DNA of 64,000 bases from Phlebotomus papatasi. Lineage: Eukaryota; Arthropoda; Insecta; Diptera; Psychodidae. Position 1 is the stretch's first letter. Every line of letters starts with the position of its first letter. Location of the stretch: assembly GCF_024763615.1 (NCBI RefSeq), contig NW_026604839.1, positions 1-64,000 on the forward strand. Direction: 5' to 3'. A program made the translations under genes and the position numbers. The notes under the pieces were generated by a model. The model was not told the origin of the DNA and did not search any database. It was given only the letters and a program-made list of their open reading frames with translations. Of this stretch, positions 11,721 through 22,260 are shown in pieces.

Positions 11721-14700
11721 TAAACTTTCGTGCAGTAAAATGTCCTGTTACAAATGAAATTCGGCCAGTATATTAAATTTTAGTCAGTAAAAGTCCTAAA
11801 TCTTAACGAGTTTCAAAAATTGTTTTAGCTAAATTTAAAAAAATAATTTACCTTTGCCAAAACTTTCATAATAATTTCATTGTCTTCGAAAATCTAACCT
11901 GTTCTTTCCCACAGTGCCAATTTTTTATGCACAATTGTACCGTATAATAAGTTCGGACACTTGCATTATTTCTCTCTTTCAGAAAAAATTACAATACAAT
12001 TTATCATACGAAATAACATTAAATAGTGAAGTATTTCTTGCAGAGAGAAGTCAGAATGTCTCTTAGGTAAAACCTTGGGTAAAACTTTTAAAGTAGAAAT
12101 TCCTTTCAGTAGCAGTACTTCAGAATTGTTTTTCTTCAATTTTCCGATGAGACCGTAAAGTGATAAATCTGTCGAAACTCTAAATGAACTTTCATGATTT
12201 ACTATATAACCCAAATATTGCTCTTTAATTGACAAAATAATTTCAACAAGTTACAGGTATATAATTTAATATATTCCCCAAGTAAAGAGGATTTTCCCAC
12301 AAAGACATTATGTAGTCCACCAAAGTGAAAAGTTTAGGGATTTGAAAGGACTCTTGTGATGGAAGTCTTTCGCCACAAATGGGACCATTTTGGCATTTGA
12401 GTTTGAAAATTGAGTCTCTCCAGCAATTCAGAACATCAACATGTAAAGCGCCCTTGTTTGTTAATGAGACGCACAACAATTTTGTATCTCTGCTGTCATA
12501 CCTTTGGATGCTTTCTGTGTTTATCTTAATGGAAGGACAATGTTCTATCGCCCCATGATTTATCACGATGGTTCTCCCATCAGAATGTTTGGTGGGTGAT
12601 CATTGGAGGGAAATTTCTGTGGACACTGATGAATTTGAATGAGGTAACTTCATTGATTTTCATTGGATTATGATGGAATTCAGACAAATCATCTGTCATT
12701 TCAATCAAATGGTGTACTGATGTGGCAAATTGTGCAACAAAGTTTACTTCAATGACCAATTTATCTGGACAGTTCATAACTCAGTGAAATATTGGAGTAT
12801 ATGATGAATTATTCAATTAAGGAACATTTCGTATGAGCAATCAAATGAACATCAAGATAAAGAGAAAAGTTTTGTGAGAAAATTCCGAGCATTTCCCCAT
12901 GATTTCATCTCTCTAGACTTCATCCCTCGTCTGCTTGTCTATTCCCACCTTCAAATTACATATCCCAACATTACTACAACATATCATACATTCCACATGA
13001 ATTAATAACGTATTCTCTTCAAATTACGAATAAAAGACATGCCAGAGGAAGTCAAAATTAATAAAAAAGCAGCATTAACTTTATCTCAATTCTATGCATA
13101 AATTCTTTGTAAATATCGTTGTACATGAATAATTTACATAGTAGTAAGATGAATAGACTTTTGGTACATTCAAAATTACAAAGTAATTCGTAGTTTAAAT
13201 TATTTCCTGTAGCAAAAGGTAAAATGAACATGTTTCTAATTACAGATATTGCATTTAATTTTGCATATTTTCCTCGAAAACAATTTGAACAAGGCCTGAA
13301 ATATTTATTAAAGACACCACATAAATACCTAATTTAGATACAACTTTGTAGGGGAAAGTGGCCATGCTTCATACGATCCCAATCTTCGTATTAACTACTT
13401 TTTCTTATTTTTATGAATAAATATGACTCCGCAATATATTTTAAAAACTGGGCACTTCCCTCTATTTCAGACCTGTGATCGTAAGAAATCGTGTAATATC
13501 GAAAATTTAGTGTAGATAATTTTAATGGAAATTACAGGATAGCCATACTGGTAACACTAATCCCGCTCATACACGGTGCCATGATAAATATTTTTGCGCC
13601 AAAAAGGCATAACAGACACAAAAACTCATATAGAAAGAAATTGTCTTCTTGATATCGTTGTCGAAAGACTGATAGCTGTTCAGTACACACCCTTTAACTT
13701 GAATGCTGCAGAAGTACAAAGAAATTAAATGCAAATATCACTTCAAATGGAAAGTTCTTAAATCGCGCGCAATTCAACTGTGAGATAGAGATAGAGACAC
13801 AAATAATTCACTTGACAAACGTCTGGCGGCGCTGCGGTTGCAAAAAATATCTGAAATGCCACAAAATATTTTCTTCTCTATTTTATGCTTATTAGCAGGT
13901 CGTGTCCCTTCTTGTTATATGTACTTTTGCATTCCTTATTAACCAAAATAGTGTTATACCATAGGATTTTTCTCAAACTTATCCTGAATTTTGGGACAAC
14001 TCAAAAGAATATGAGTCTTCCAGCTCAAAATTTCATCCCAATGTTTTTGTTGTAATATCGACAATAATTTACAATTAGCTCAAATAACTGTATTCAACTA
14101 AATTATTAAAAGCACTTTCTTGTGAAAATGACTTAACTCTAAGGAATTAAACAATTTTCACATTAAAAAACCTCTCATTTTCTCTACTTGAATTTTCGCG
14201 GCATTTCGAAGTATGCCAACAGGCACCACCAAATTCTCTTCGGCTTTTCTTTTAGCTCAGGCCTGCTCTAGTTTTTAAAATGTGGGTACGATCAGACATA
14301 TTTATTGAGAAACATAGAAAAAATCAATCGTTAAGAAGCTTGGGTTCGCACGAAGCAATGGGCACCACAATGACCTTGAATTGCATTACCAAAAATTTTT
14401 CAAGTTCAAAAATTCAAATAGCTCTGCCGAACGTATTTTCTAACCGAAAGGGACGACTAGGGTTGCATGTAAAAGGTCTTCAAATGTTGATAAAAAATAT
14501 ATGTACAATTTCAGGGATAAGCAAAAAACGTACACTGAGACAAACTATGGTGCCGTTCTGATAACACATATTTGGTATTACTGGTAACATACCCCCTAAT
14601 TTCAGAGCAAAGGGATATAGCAATTCAACTATTCCGTAGGAGCAGCCTCAAAGCCTCAAACCTCAGATAAAAGATGTTGGAAAGTGCATTAAATGCCAGA

Positions 14701-15242
14701 AGAGTTCTCTTCATATTCAAAGTCATCTGGTGTGTGGTTTAGACTGTGATATTTATATAAGTTAAGCTCCCTATTGAAACATCACCCTCTCGGCATATCT
14801 GAGACATTCTATGTGGTATTAAGTTCCTTATGTGACTCACACCACAAGCTCAAAAATGTCTCTTCTCAACTTTGATTTTCCAACTGCACCTTCTCACAGT
14901 GCTCCTGTCTGATAAAGTGGCATCTCCCTTGCTAACACCATGTACAGTACATGGCAATTTAAAACACATTTCTGTCTCCTATTGCAGTGAAGATTGATGA
15001 TCGTGTCGAGTTGCAAAATGGCATAGATCGAGATATGGAATTACCGTGAATATTCATGCTCCTCATAGAGTCTTCACAAAGTGGGATATATTTCAAATGA
15101 TACTTGCATGGTGGTGCGGAGAATATCAATTTATATTGTGGTAGGAATGTTAAAGTATTCCCATGAACGAGGGTATAAAATAAAGAAAAGGAGTATTGCA
15201 TGATCTATCAGGGATTTATTTATACACCCCTAAAAATTCAAA
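11721..15242. other. Mostly unassigned, moderately AT-rich DNA
   Basis: Minus-strand open frames at 11966-12235, 12243-12566 and 12580-12777 lie close together, but they do not join into a sensible protein and show no domain. A possible MITE end (TAGGGGAAAGTGGCCATGC, near 13351) has no partner that I could find. I see no RNA gene. This may be ordinary host intron or intergenic DNA. Confidence 0.45.
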
Positions 15243-15418
15243 TAGGGGAAATCTTTCAGGCTTCGCACACATTCTGGCTTCGAAAACTTTACATTTTTTC
15301 CCATAATCTTAAGTCAGACATTTTCTGAAAAATTTAGGTCAGATTCAATATAGGAATAAGGGAAAAATATGAAGTGTTCGAAGGCAGACTGTGTGCGAAG
15401 CCTTAAAACATTCCCCTA
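15243..15418. mobile_element. 176-bp MITE with TAGGGGAAATC ends
   Basis: The left end is TAGGGGAAATCTTTCAGGCT followed by TCGCACACATTCTGGCTTCG. The right arm is the near reverse complement (TTCGAAGGCAGACTGTGTGC, then GAAGCCTTAAAACATTCCCC and TA). It has no coding capacity. A solitary related end lies near 40350-40420 (AGGGTAAGGCTTTCAGGCTT). Confidence 0.75.
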
Positions 15419-15640
15419 TTCTCACTTCACTTGAAGTTCACTTCATACACTGAACATATTTGAAGCGACAGACTTGCGACTTAAGTCGATCGGTTTAGTG
15501 GAAAACTATTGGGAATGTGATACAAACAATATTTTGACAGTAGTTACGTTAAATCGTCTCTCGGCTTAAGCCGTAGGTCTATAGAACACATAATACTCTT
15601 AATACAAATAGACACTTTTTTTTTAAAAAAATTTTAGGAG

Positions 15641-16723
15641 TAGGGTAAAGGCTCATAATTTTGGACAGTCTGCTTATAAGCATCGATGTTGCAAGTTTGA
15701 AGTGCGATATTTTTAATACTAATTGATTTTTTTTAGTTAATCTCTTTTCAGAAGGGTTGTTTAGAAACTTGGCAAGGATTTATTGTCTTGGTTTTTACTT
15801 AAATTAGTTTTAATACGTTTAAAATTGAATTGATATATAGAGGTGAATTTGACTCGAATTTTGGACAACCTGGTTATTAATTTGGACAGCTTGGCTGTAA
15901 ATTTGGACAACTTGACTGTAAATATGGACAGCTAATCCGTCTCAACAGGATGCCGATTGTTCTTCATTTCATGAACCAATCTTACTAAGTCCTGTTCCTG
16001 TTCATGCAAGGGAAACGTAGAATGTCACAAGAAGCCCGAAAACTTTCCATATCATTCATTAAAGTGAGTTAACTTCGGTACTCCAAGTGCGCTCGGATTT
16101 GTGGATTCCCTACCCTTTCCGGGAGCCTTTCAACTACATCTCTTTCGTACAGATGATGCTCCTTTGTTTCTCCAAGCATTTGTCTAACCTAGTCATCACA
16201 AAAGCTAAAACTTCACGAAATTTCGTGAGAAAAACACTTGTACAAAATAAGGAATATCACATCACTGGTGAATGTCTTAGAAAATTTCCCATTTTTCACA
16301 CGAAAAATCTAATTCACAAGGTAAATCTCACTTCAGGTCAAATGTACAAATCACCACTAACGTGAATCAACACAATATTCAATGAATATTTAATAATAAT
16401 CACTCAAAAAAATCGAAGTAACATTTATTGTTAGTACTTCACCACAGCTAAATAAGAACTGAAGTAAACACGAAATTCTGTCATATTTCTCGTAAGCAAT
16501 TGCTCACATTTTCAACAAAGCACTTTCAACTCAAATCATATTCAAAATTTAACGTATTTAGTGTTAAAATCTTCTAAAAAGAACAAATATTTAGATACAG
16601 TTCATTATTCATCAAGTATTGGATTAAAAATCCATAATTTTAATCAATTTATTTTTAGTGTACAATTTTATCCTCAAAGTGTCCAAAATAAGAAACTCTT
16701 CAAAATTATGAGCCTTTCTCCTA
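15641..16723 (-). mobile_element. TAGGGTAAAGGCTCATAATTT element, copy 2 (inverted), carrying an extra 472-bp block
   Basis: This copy runs opposite to the one at 10884-11498. The left end is TAGGGTAAAGGCTCATAATT; the right end is AAAATTATGAGCCTTTCTCC then TA. Subterminal motifs TTTGGACAACCTGG, TTTGGACAGCTTGG and TTTGGACAACTTGA are arrayed at about 15862-15933. Compared with copy 1 it has an additional block at 16025-16496; without it the length would be 611 bp, close to the 615 bp of copy 1. The block contains an open frame (16087-16365, plus) of no recognised family. Confidence 0.75.
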
Positions 16724-16784
16724 TCTTGTTTATTTTTTCTGAAATTGTTCCTAATACACTTTAAAATAAACTGCACTCTTTTTG

Positions 16785-17196
16785 TTTCATTGGCTGATTT
16801 TTGGGTGTCTTGAATACCTGTCGAGTCTTCTGGTGGGGGGGGGGGTTCGGCCAGGGTTCGGGGACTCATAGTGCCTAAGGTCAGGATCAGGAGTGATTGT
16901 CTGTACCGGTTGCTGTTTTTAAAGGGTGTTGTGCTCTTCAACGCAATTCCCAGTGACATGCGTAGGTCCGCGGATGGGGTTCGTCGGTTTTTACGGGTCC
17001 AGGCTGAGTGAATCTTAAAGAAGCAACTTTTCATCTTATTTTTTTTCATCTTTTTTTCATCTCTTGTTTTTTTCTCTTTAACTCTGTTTTCTTTTGTTAT
17101 TTTAATTTTATTTTTTTTTCTCTTTGTCACAATTGTAAGAGGGATGAACCCTATTTTGTGAGTAAATAAATATTCTATTCTATTCTATTCTAAATA
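16785..17196 (+). mobile_element. 5'-truncated non-LTR retrotransposon 3' end with (TATTC)n tail
   Basis: This segment is less AT-rich than its flanks. It runs from a G-run region near 16835 to a pyrimidine-rich stretch (17020-17130) and ends with GAGTAAATAAATATTCTATT followed by further TATTC units. A pentanucleotide tail after a polyadenylation-like AATAAA is typical of non-LTR retrotransposon 3' ends. A similar terminal phrase (ATAATTGTAAAAGTGATGGC) occurs at 63940-63995. No reverse transcriptase coding remains. The antisense open frame at 16624-17130 is K/R-rich low complexity and not believed. Confidence 0.55.
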
Positions 17197-17470
17197 TAGA
17201 TATTGCTTTGTATGTTATATCGGACACCAAGTTTCTTGTAGTCTCTTGCCTATCTGGAACACTTACGAGGATTTTTCAAGCGCTTTTTTGTCGTAGAGAC
17301 AAAAGTAACTATGTTTCTTTTAGAAATTAAATAACATTCAATATTTATAGAGTTTGTGAGAAACAAAAGAAGTGTCCGATATTGCAAGCTGTTTGAGATT
17401 TCATACAGTTTCCTTAAGTAAAATAAACTTGAGAATAACCTAATGATTAAGGATATGTAATAAGGAAAGG

Positions 17471-17744
17471 AGGGATCTTAGTGGCGCAATAAGCAAGACC
17501 TTTGGGTCTTGGGAGGATACATTTCCGGCTTGACTCGCAGTTGTGAGTTTGAGTCCCGCCCGATGCAAAGATCTGAATGATCTGAATGTTTAGAAAAAGA
17601 CATTTACACTGTGATAAAAATGCATCGCTTCTGTCCAAAAACTCGGGAGCATAGCAGTGGCATCCACATTGCGGGGAACGCGGGGAAGGTGTTTCTGGAT
17701 AATCTATGATCAACAGAGTCTTCCACCACGGGGTATACGACAAT
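17471..17744 (+). mobile_element. tRNA-derived SINE-like element (plus strand)
   Basis: The start resembles an RNA polymerase III internal promoter: an A-box-like TTAGTGGCGCAATAAGC near 17477 and a B-box-like GAGTTTGAGTCCCGCCCG near 17545. A tRNA-unrelated body follows. The 3' boundary is obscured because a second SINE is inserted at 17745-17757. The source tRNA is not determined. No protein coding. Confidence 0.5.
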
Positions 17745-17757
17745 AAGATTGAATTAA

Positions 17758-18212
17758 GATAAGATAAGATTTTGCCAGGGGTCAGTTCTCCATTTCGAAT
17801 ATTCCGATGCATCCAGGCCACCAATTGGGCCCCTTATGCTTCCCCACTCCTATTCTATCTTATCCCCCGATACGGGTAGCCGCTCTATATCGCAGCTCTG
17901 TGTGGACAATCAGTGCCGTTACTATTTCACAGCATCCCTTCTCGGTGTGTGTTTGGGATCAGTGACAGCGAATATTTGTATCGACTGAAGTACCGCTTTC
18001 ATGTCGAAACTCGTTCTCCTACCAGCCTCTATTGTTTAGGCGGTTCACTTTTTTGCCAATATGCACCAATTTACATTACTATTCATTCATTCGCTGGACG
18101 AATTCAAAGCCGATATGGCATGAGAAATCTTTTTTCTGCTGCTGCTCAGCTTTGAACCCTAGACCTCGCAGTCATAGAGCTACTACTCTATCCACTGACC
18201 CACTCGAGGCCC
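17758..18212 (-). mobile_element. SINE on the minus strand flanked by a 13-bp target duplication
   Basis: AAGATTGAATTAA occurs at 17745-17757 and again at 18213-18225, exactly bracketing this 455-bp segment. Read on the minus strand, it begins GGGCCTCGAGTGGGTCAGTG and has a tRNA-like head: an A-box-like GGTCAGTGGATAGAG and a B-box-like TCTAGGGTTCAAAGC near 18148-18165. It ends with an AATCTTATCTTATC repeat tail. Head, tail and target duplication together are the classic signature of LINE-mobilised SINE insertion. Two overlapping plus-strand open frames (17913-18220) are by-products. Confidence 0.75.
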
Positions 18213-18225
18213 AAGATTGAATTAA

Positions 18226-19867
18226 CAAATATAGATTATATATAGATAGATTAGCAGAAACCGTCAATTGATCTATACAGGGAGAATTACAGTCTTTCAT
18301 TACAAATGCAAGCTTTTGATAGACACTGTAAAAATATCGATAGTCATAAATAAAACATGTAAAATGAATAATGAAGTTTTATTCATTTAATTGTTTAAAA
18401 CAAAGCGGGGCATTTTTCGCAACTGGTGCTAAAAGTTCTCGATTACTTTAGAAGGATCACTTGAGGCATACAAAAAAGCCCGCACATCTCATGATGAGAC
18501 GCACAGTTGGGTACCATGGTGTGAAAACAAAGAATCAAATGACGAATTGAATTACGAGATACGAATGTAGAATAATGAGGCATTTCCAACATCTCCTGTG
18601 CTTTGTCTTCCACGCACCCTTCATTGGCACTGCGGGTGGCAATTTTGGCACCAATGGTGGGAGCACAATTAAAAATTACACTCGCAGAGGAATATTTTAT
18701 TAGGGCTTTTTTATCTCTGTCAGAGAAGCGACCCCTCTTGCCATAGTCGATTTTGCACACTTAATTAAACAATTAGGCACAATTAATTAAATCCGGAATC
18801 CGCCTGTATAATTTAATTTATGGATATCACTGCAAGACAGAAGTGAAAATGATTGGCTCAAGGGTGAATTATTAAGTCCTCTTGAACAGAGGCCGCCAGG
18901 TACTTGAGTATTGTACCATTTAAGCCATTGACATCAAATGCAGCTACTGCCGTTCAATGACTTCATACCATCCACCGAGATAATCTCTGAAATTGGTCCT
19001 TGACCTCGTCCCACTGTCAAGAATTACTCCATCAAGTTGAGGTGGGATGATTATATCAATCCAGTTGGATTAGGATTCTCTGAATTCTTCTACATTCAAA
19101 TCCTGCCTGGGTGGCTAAATTGTTACTCAAGTACCTCCTTAGTTAGCTTTTTCATCCGCAGAGGACAAGAACTTCAATTTAATTTGCTGTTCAGAAAGTC
19201 GTAAACATTTTTGGCATTTGGTTAAACTCCCATTTAAAAAGTTCCCCTTCATTTCTAGAGCAAGTCGTAATTTAAGCTTTCTGACATCGCACAGGAAACC
19301 ACAACTTTCTGGCACCAAGACCTGAAATTTAATGTGTAACTTTTAGAACTTGCTTAATAATTTCAACTCTTTCCTTTTCATTATACAATGTGTAGTGTAG
19401 TGCAACTTATTGTAAGCTAAATGTTTTTTTTCTACATTACTTGCCATTTCATTATACTGCATTAAATAATCAAATGTCTCTGCTAGAGACAAACCTACTA
19501 CATCTTGAAACAATTCATGGTACCTCATAATATTCTCTCTTGAGATTCATTTAGTGACTTAGTATAGTGCGTAAAATTAATTCTCATCTAATATGTAGAA
19601 ATGAACGGTCCCAAGTGTGCCGCATGACACAACATTTGGGTATTGTGTTTCTTGAAATTGTATATAGAACTATAATTTATAAAGTAAGATCTTAAAGCTG
19701 AATTGTATAGGAGTATCTTCTATAGTTCTTCAGGCTTTTAAAAATAGACTGAAAATGGCTGAAAAGAACTTCTTATCAGTATGCAAATGAAATTTATATA
19801 CTAGGTAATGATATCCGCTAATGGATCATCTGTGGCAAAAATGAAGTTTATCTAAAAGTTCTCAATG
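18226..19867. other. Unassigned DNA
   Basis: The longest open frame (18443-18760, minus, 105 codons) starts at GTG and shows no domain. The 18380-19150 stretch is a little less AT-rich and may be single-copy host sequence. No TIRs or RNA genes were seen. Confidence 0.4.
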
Positions 19868-20441
19868 AAAAAGGGTGACAAAGCGTCCCAGGGTTCGCGA
19901 AGTGCTCGAACTCGTGACTTTTAGTTGCTATTCCTCAAAATTGCTTTCGTTTTGATGAAGGTAACTATTTATTACTAGGGGAAGGCGAAAGATTTATTTG
20001 ACATTTGAAAAGGAGCCAGACGGATGAGGACCAGAGGATCAGACGGATGACGGAATTATGAAAAATGGGGGACACAAAGGGCTCTTTTGAGCCGAGTTGT
20101 CCAACGCCAGTCGGAAAGCCCCAACAATCTACAATCTACTACAACTAGGGGAAACTGGGGCACCCCCAAACACGGGGTAGCACCAAACACTGCGATTTTT
20201 TAATCAGATTTTCGACTTCTAAGGGCAATACCTATAGAAATTTATAGGCATTTTAGGGATGCTTGTCCATCTGAAGAAATGCTCCAGATAGACCAAATAG
20301 TTTAGAAATAAAAATGGCAAAAAACAAACGAGCACTAAAAAATTCTAAATGGGCAGTAAAAAAATTGAAAATGAGCAGTAAAATATCTAATTATGGTCAG
20401 TAAAAAACTTAAATCTTTACAAAAATGGACCTAATTTATAT

Positions 20442-21232
20442 ATTCATTCATTCATTCATTTTCAACCGCTTAGCCCTATTGGGGTCGCGGGCCCATGACA
20501 TCCAAATTAGCAGCCCACGCTTGTCGATCCTCCGCCACTTCAGGAAGATGTTCGGGTTCGATCCCGAGGCGTTCCAAGGCAAGATTCTGAATTTGATTCA
20601 GCCACCTCGTCCTAGGTCTGCCTCGAGGTCGACGCCTTTTTACAATGGTTTGCATAGCTTTTCTGGGGAATCTTTTTCTCTCCATGCGCTGAACATGTCC
20701 ATACCAACGAAGTTGTGATCTCTCAACCCGAAGAAGCACCTCCTCGACTCTTAGTTCCTCACGAACGGCTACATTCCTCACTCGATCTCGACGAGTGATT
20801 TCCTTAACCGCCCGAAGGTACCTCATCTCGGCAGCTTGTACTCGCGATCTTATACTTTTGGTCATTAGCCAAATCTCATGACCATAGGTGAGAATAGGAA
20901 TAAACACAGCTTTGAAAACCGATAACTTAGCCGAACGGCTGAGCTCTGCCTTCCTCACCACGCTTCCGCCAAGCTCCCTTATTACTGCAGAAGCTTGACC
21001 GATTCGCGACGATAGTTCGGTGTGAAACCTACCATCACCCGTAAATAACACCCCGAGATACTTGAACTTGTCCACCTTTGTCAATGCATTTCGCAGGCCG
21101 TCGAGAAATCACCATTACCTCCAACTTTTCGTAGTTCATCTTCATACCTGCTTCGGCACAAACATTTACAAATCGGTCAAGTCCGCGCTGAAGCTTTTCT
21201 TCGGAATATCCAAAAAGAACCAAATCATCATA
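20442..21232 (-). pseudogene. 5'-truncated RTE-like non-LTR retrotransposon: reverse transcriptase C-terminal part
   Basis: On the minus strand the fragment opens at the catalytic centre: the codons before LVLFGYSEEKLQRGL read Y-D-D. It continues as RT palm/thumb sequence (FVNVCAEAGMKMNYEK), then shifts frame near 21080-21035 and runs as a 202-codon open frame. The latter contains KFKYLGVLFTGDG, ILTYGHEIW, RWYGHVQRMERKRFP and RPRGRPRTRW. The RWYGHVQRM plus GRPRTRW signature is typical of endonuclease/RT proteins of the RTE/BovB kind; clade is inferred. The stop is followed closely by an (ATGA)n tail at 20442-20460 (written ATTC on the plus strand), as RTE-type elements have. The whole 5' part, including endonuclease, is missing, and the frame is shifted, so it is dead. 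It lies inside a MITE-like element. Confidence 0.82.
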
Positions 21233-21285
21233 TATTTAACATCATCATCATCATCATATAACATCATCATATATTTAACATTTAA
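21233..21285. repeat. Interrupted (ATC)n microsatellite at the truncation point of the RTE fragment
   Basis: Runs of CATCATCATCATCATCATAT alternate with TATATTTAACATC phrases. Because GATGAT encodes the RT catalytic Asp-Asp on the minus strand, the trinucleotide repeat may have grown from, or captured, the truncation point. Confidence 0.6.
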
Positions 21286-22037
21286 AATAGTTCCATATAG
21301 AGTAAAAAGCCCTTTATTTTCCCTTTGCCAAAATTTGGACGATAATACCACTGTTTCAAATTTTTTTATTTCTGATCAATTTTAATTTTTTACTGCTCAT
21401 TTATTCAATGCCAATAAAAATTAGTGTTTGATGGTACCCTGTGTTTGGTGGTATCCCAGTTTCCCCTATTTATAACTTCGTTTTGATGAAGTTTTCCCGT
21501 TCGGTTCTCAGCCAAGTTCAACCGATTTATAAATCCCTCAAAATATTGCTCAAAATATCTTACGTCTACTGAATTTAGGATAAAAACTAGTCATCGGATC
21601 ATTACCGGATCATAACCGATTGAAAGTAGCTCAAGTTTGTCAGAAATTCTAAGACCTTTTCAACGACCTCAAATATGATTCCATTTGGTTGAGAAATACG
21701 CTCTCGAGAACCATTTTTAACCTTTGATCTTCAAAAACCGACAAGATCCGACCTAACCAAAATCGAAAAAAATGCACAATGCGTTATCGTACAATCCCTA
21801 AATACATGGTTTAGGAAGGGAAGAGGTGAGAGGAGGAAAATTAGGAGCATCTTCATGGTGTCTTGATAAACTTATGTGAGGTCTCCCGTAGATCCTAAGT
21901 GGCTATCTCTAACCGTTTAGGCTTTAGACAGACGGACAGACGATTAAACAGCGTGACATAAAAAATTCGAAACTTCATATTTCCAAATTTTACTAAAATA
22001 CCTTTGGGGTGTAAAGAATCGAAATATATATAGGGTT

Positions 22038-22260
22038 GAAGGAACACCTCTTCGACGGGGAACTCCTATTGACACTTTTGTCAAAATCTTGAAATTTCTT
22101 TAAAGTAGTTATCTAATAAAATGTAAATAATATGACGTTTTTTCCTTAGTCTACGTTTTCTGACAAGTTTAAATGTTCAATTTTCGTATTCCAAATGGTA
22201 CAGAGTAGGGTGTCAATAAGTCCTGACACGACTTCTTGAAGTGTCAATAGGTGTTCCTTT
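22038..22260. mobile_element. 223-bp MITE-like element with GAAGGAACACCT ends
   Basis: The left end GAAGGAACACCT is followed, after about 18 extra bases, by CCTATTGACAC. The right end reads GTGTCAATAGGTGTTCCTTT. An additional TGTCAATAAGTCCTGACACG phrase lies just inside the right end. No ORF. Flanking duplication is unclear. Confidence 0.55.

Larger units (their letters stand above)
20146..21468. mobile_element. TAGGGGAAACTGGGGCACC element carrying an RTE-like fragment
   Basis: The left end is TAGGGGAAACTGGGGCACCC followed by a second GGGTAGCACCAAACAC subterminal copy. The right end reads GTGTTTGGTGGTATCCCAGT then TTCCCCTA. Internal phrases with GAGCAGTAAAA and GGTCAGTAAAAAAC recur in the broken copy at 43828-44812. 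The middle (20442-21232) is a retrotransposon fragment inserted later. The element itself is non-coding. Confidence 0.75.
19868..21730. repeat. Dispersed repeat of the AACCGGTT family, split by an inserted element
   Basis: The left part (19868-19935) contains the reverse complement of the phrase AGTCACGAGTTCGAGCA and of the GACGCTATGCCATCCC region seen at 63870-63925. The right part (21480-21730) holds AACCGATT / GGATCATAACCGATTG phrases and ATTCTAAGACCTTTTC, matching the inverted counterpart near 63520-63600 (AAAGGTCTTGGAATTTC). A TAGGGGAAACTGGGGC element (20146-21468) sits between the two parts. No ORF is attributed to this family. Confidence 0.5.

Noticed and set aside
12243..12777. Adjacent minus-strand open frames (107 and 65 codons) as possible exons of a host gene
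   Set aside because: Frames do not join without stops, one starts at GTG, composition follows the local AT bias, and no domain or convincing splice sites were seen.
16624..17130. 168-codon minus-strand ORF, lysine/arginine-rich
   Set aside because: It is antisense to the T-rich 3' tail of a non-LTR retrotransposon, and the basic composition comes from the poly-pyrimidine tract.
18443..18760. 105-codon minus-strand ORF, cysteine- and methionine-containing
   Set aside because: Starts at GTG, no domain, no neighbouring exon signals that I could support.
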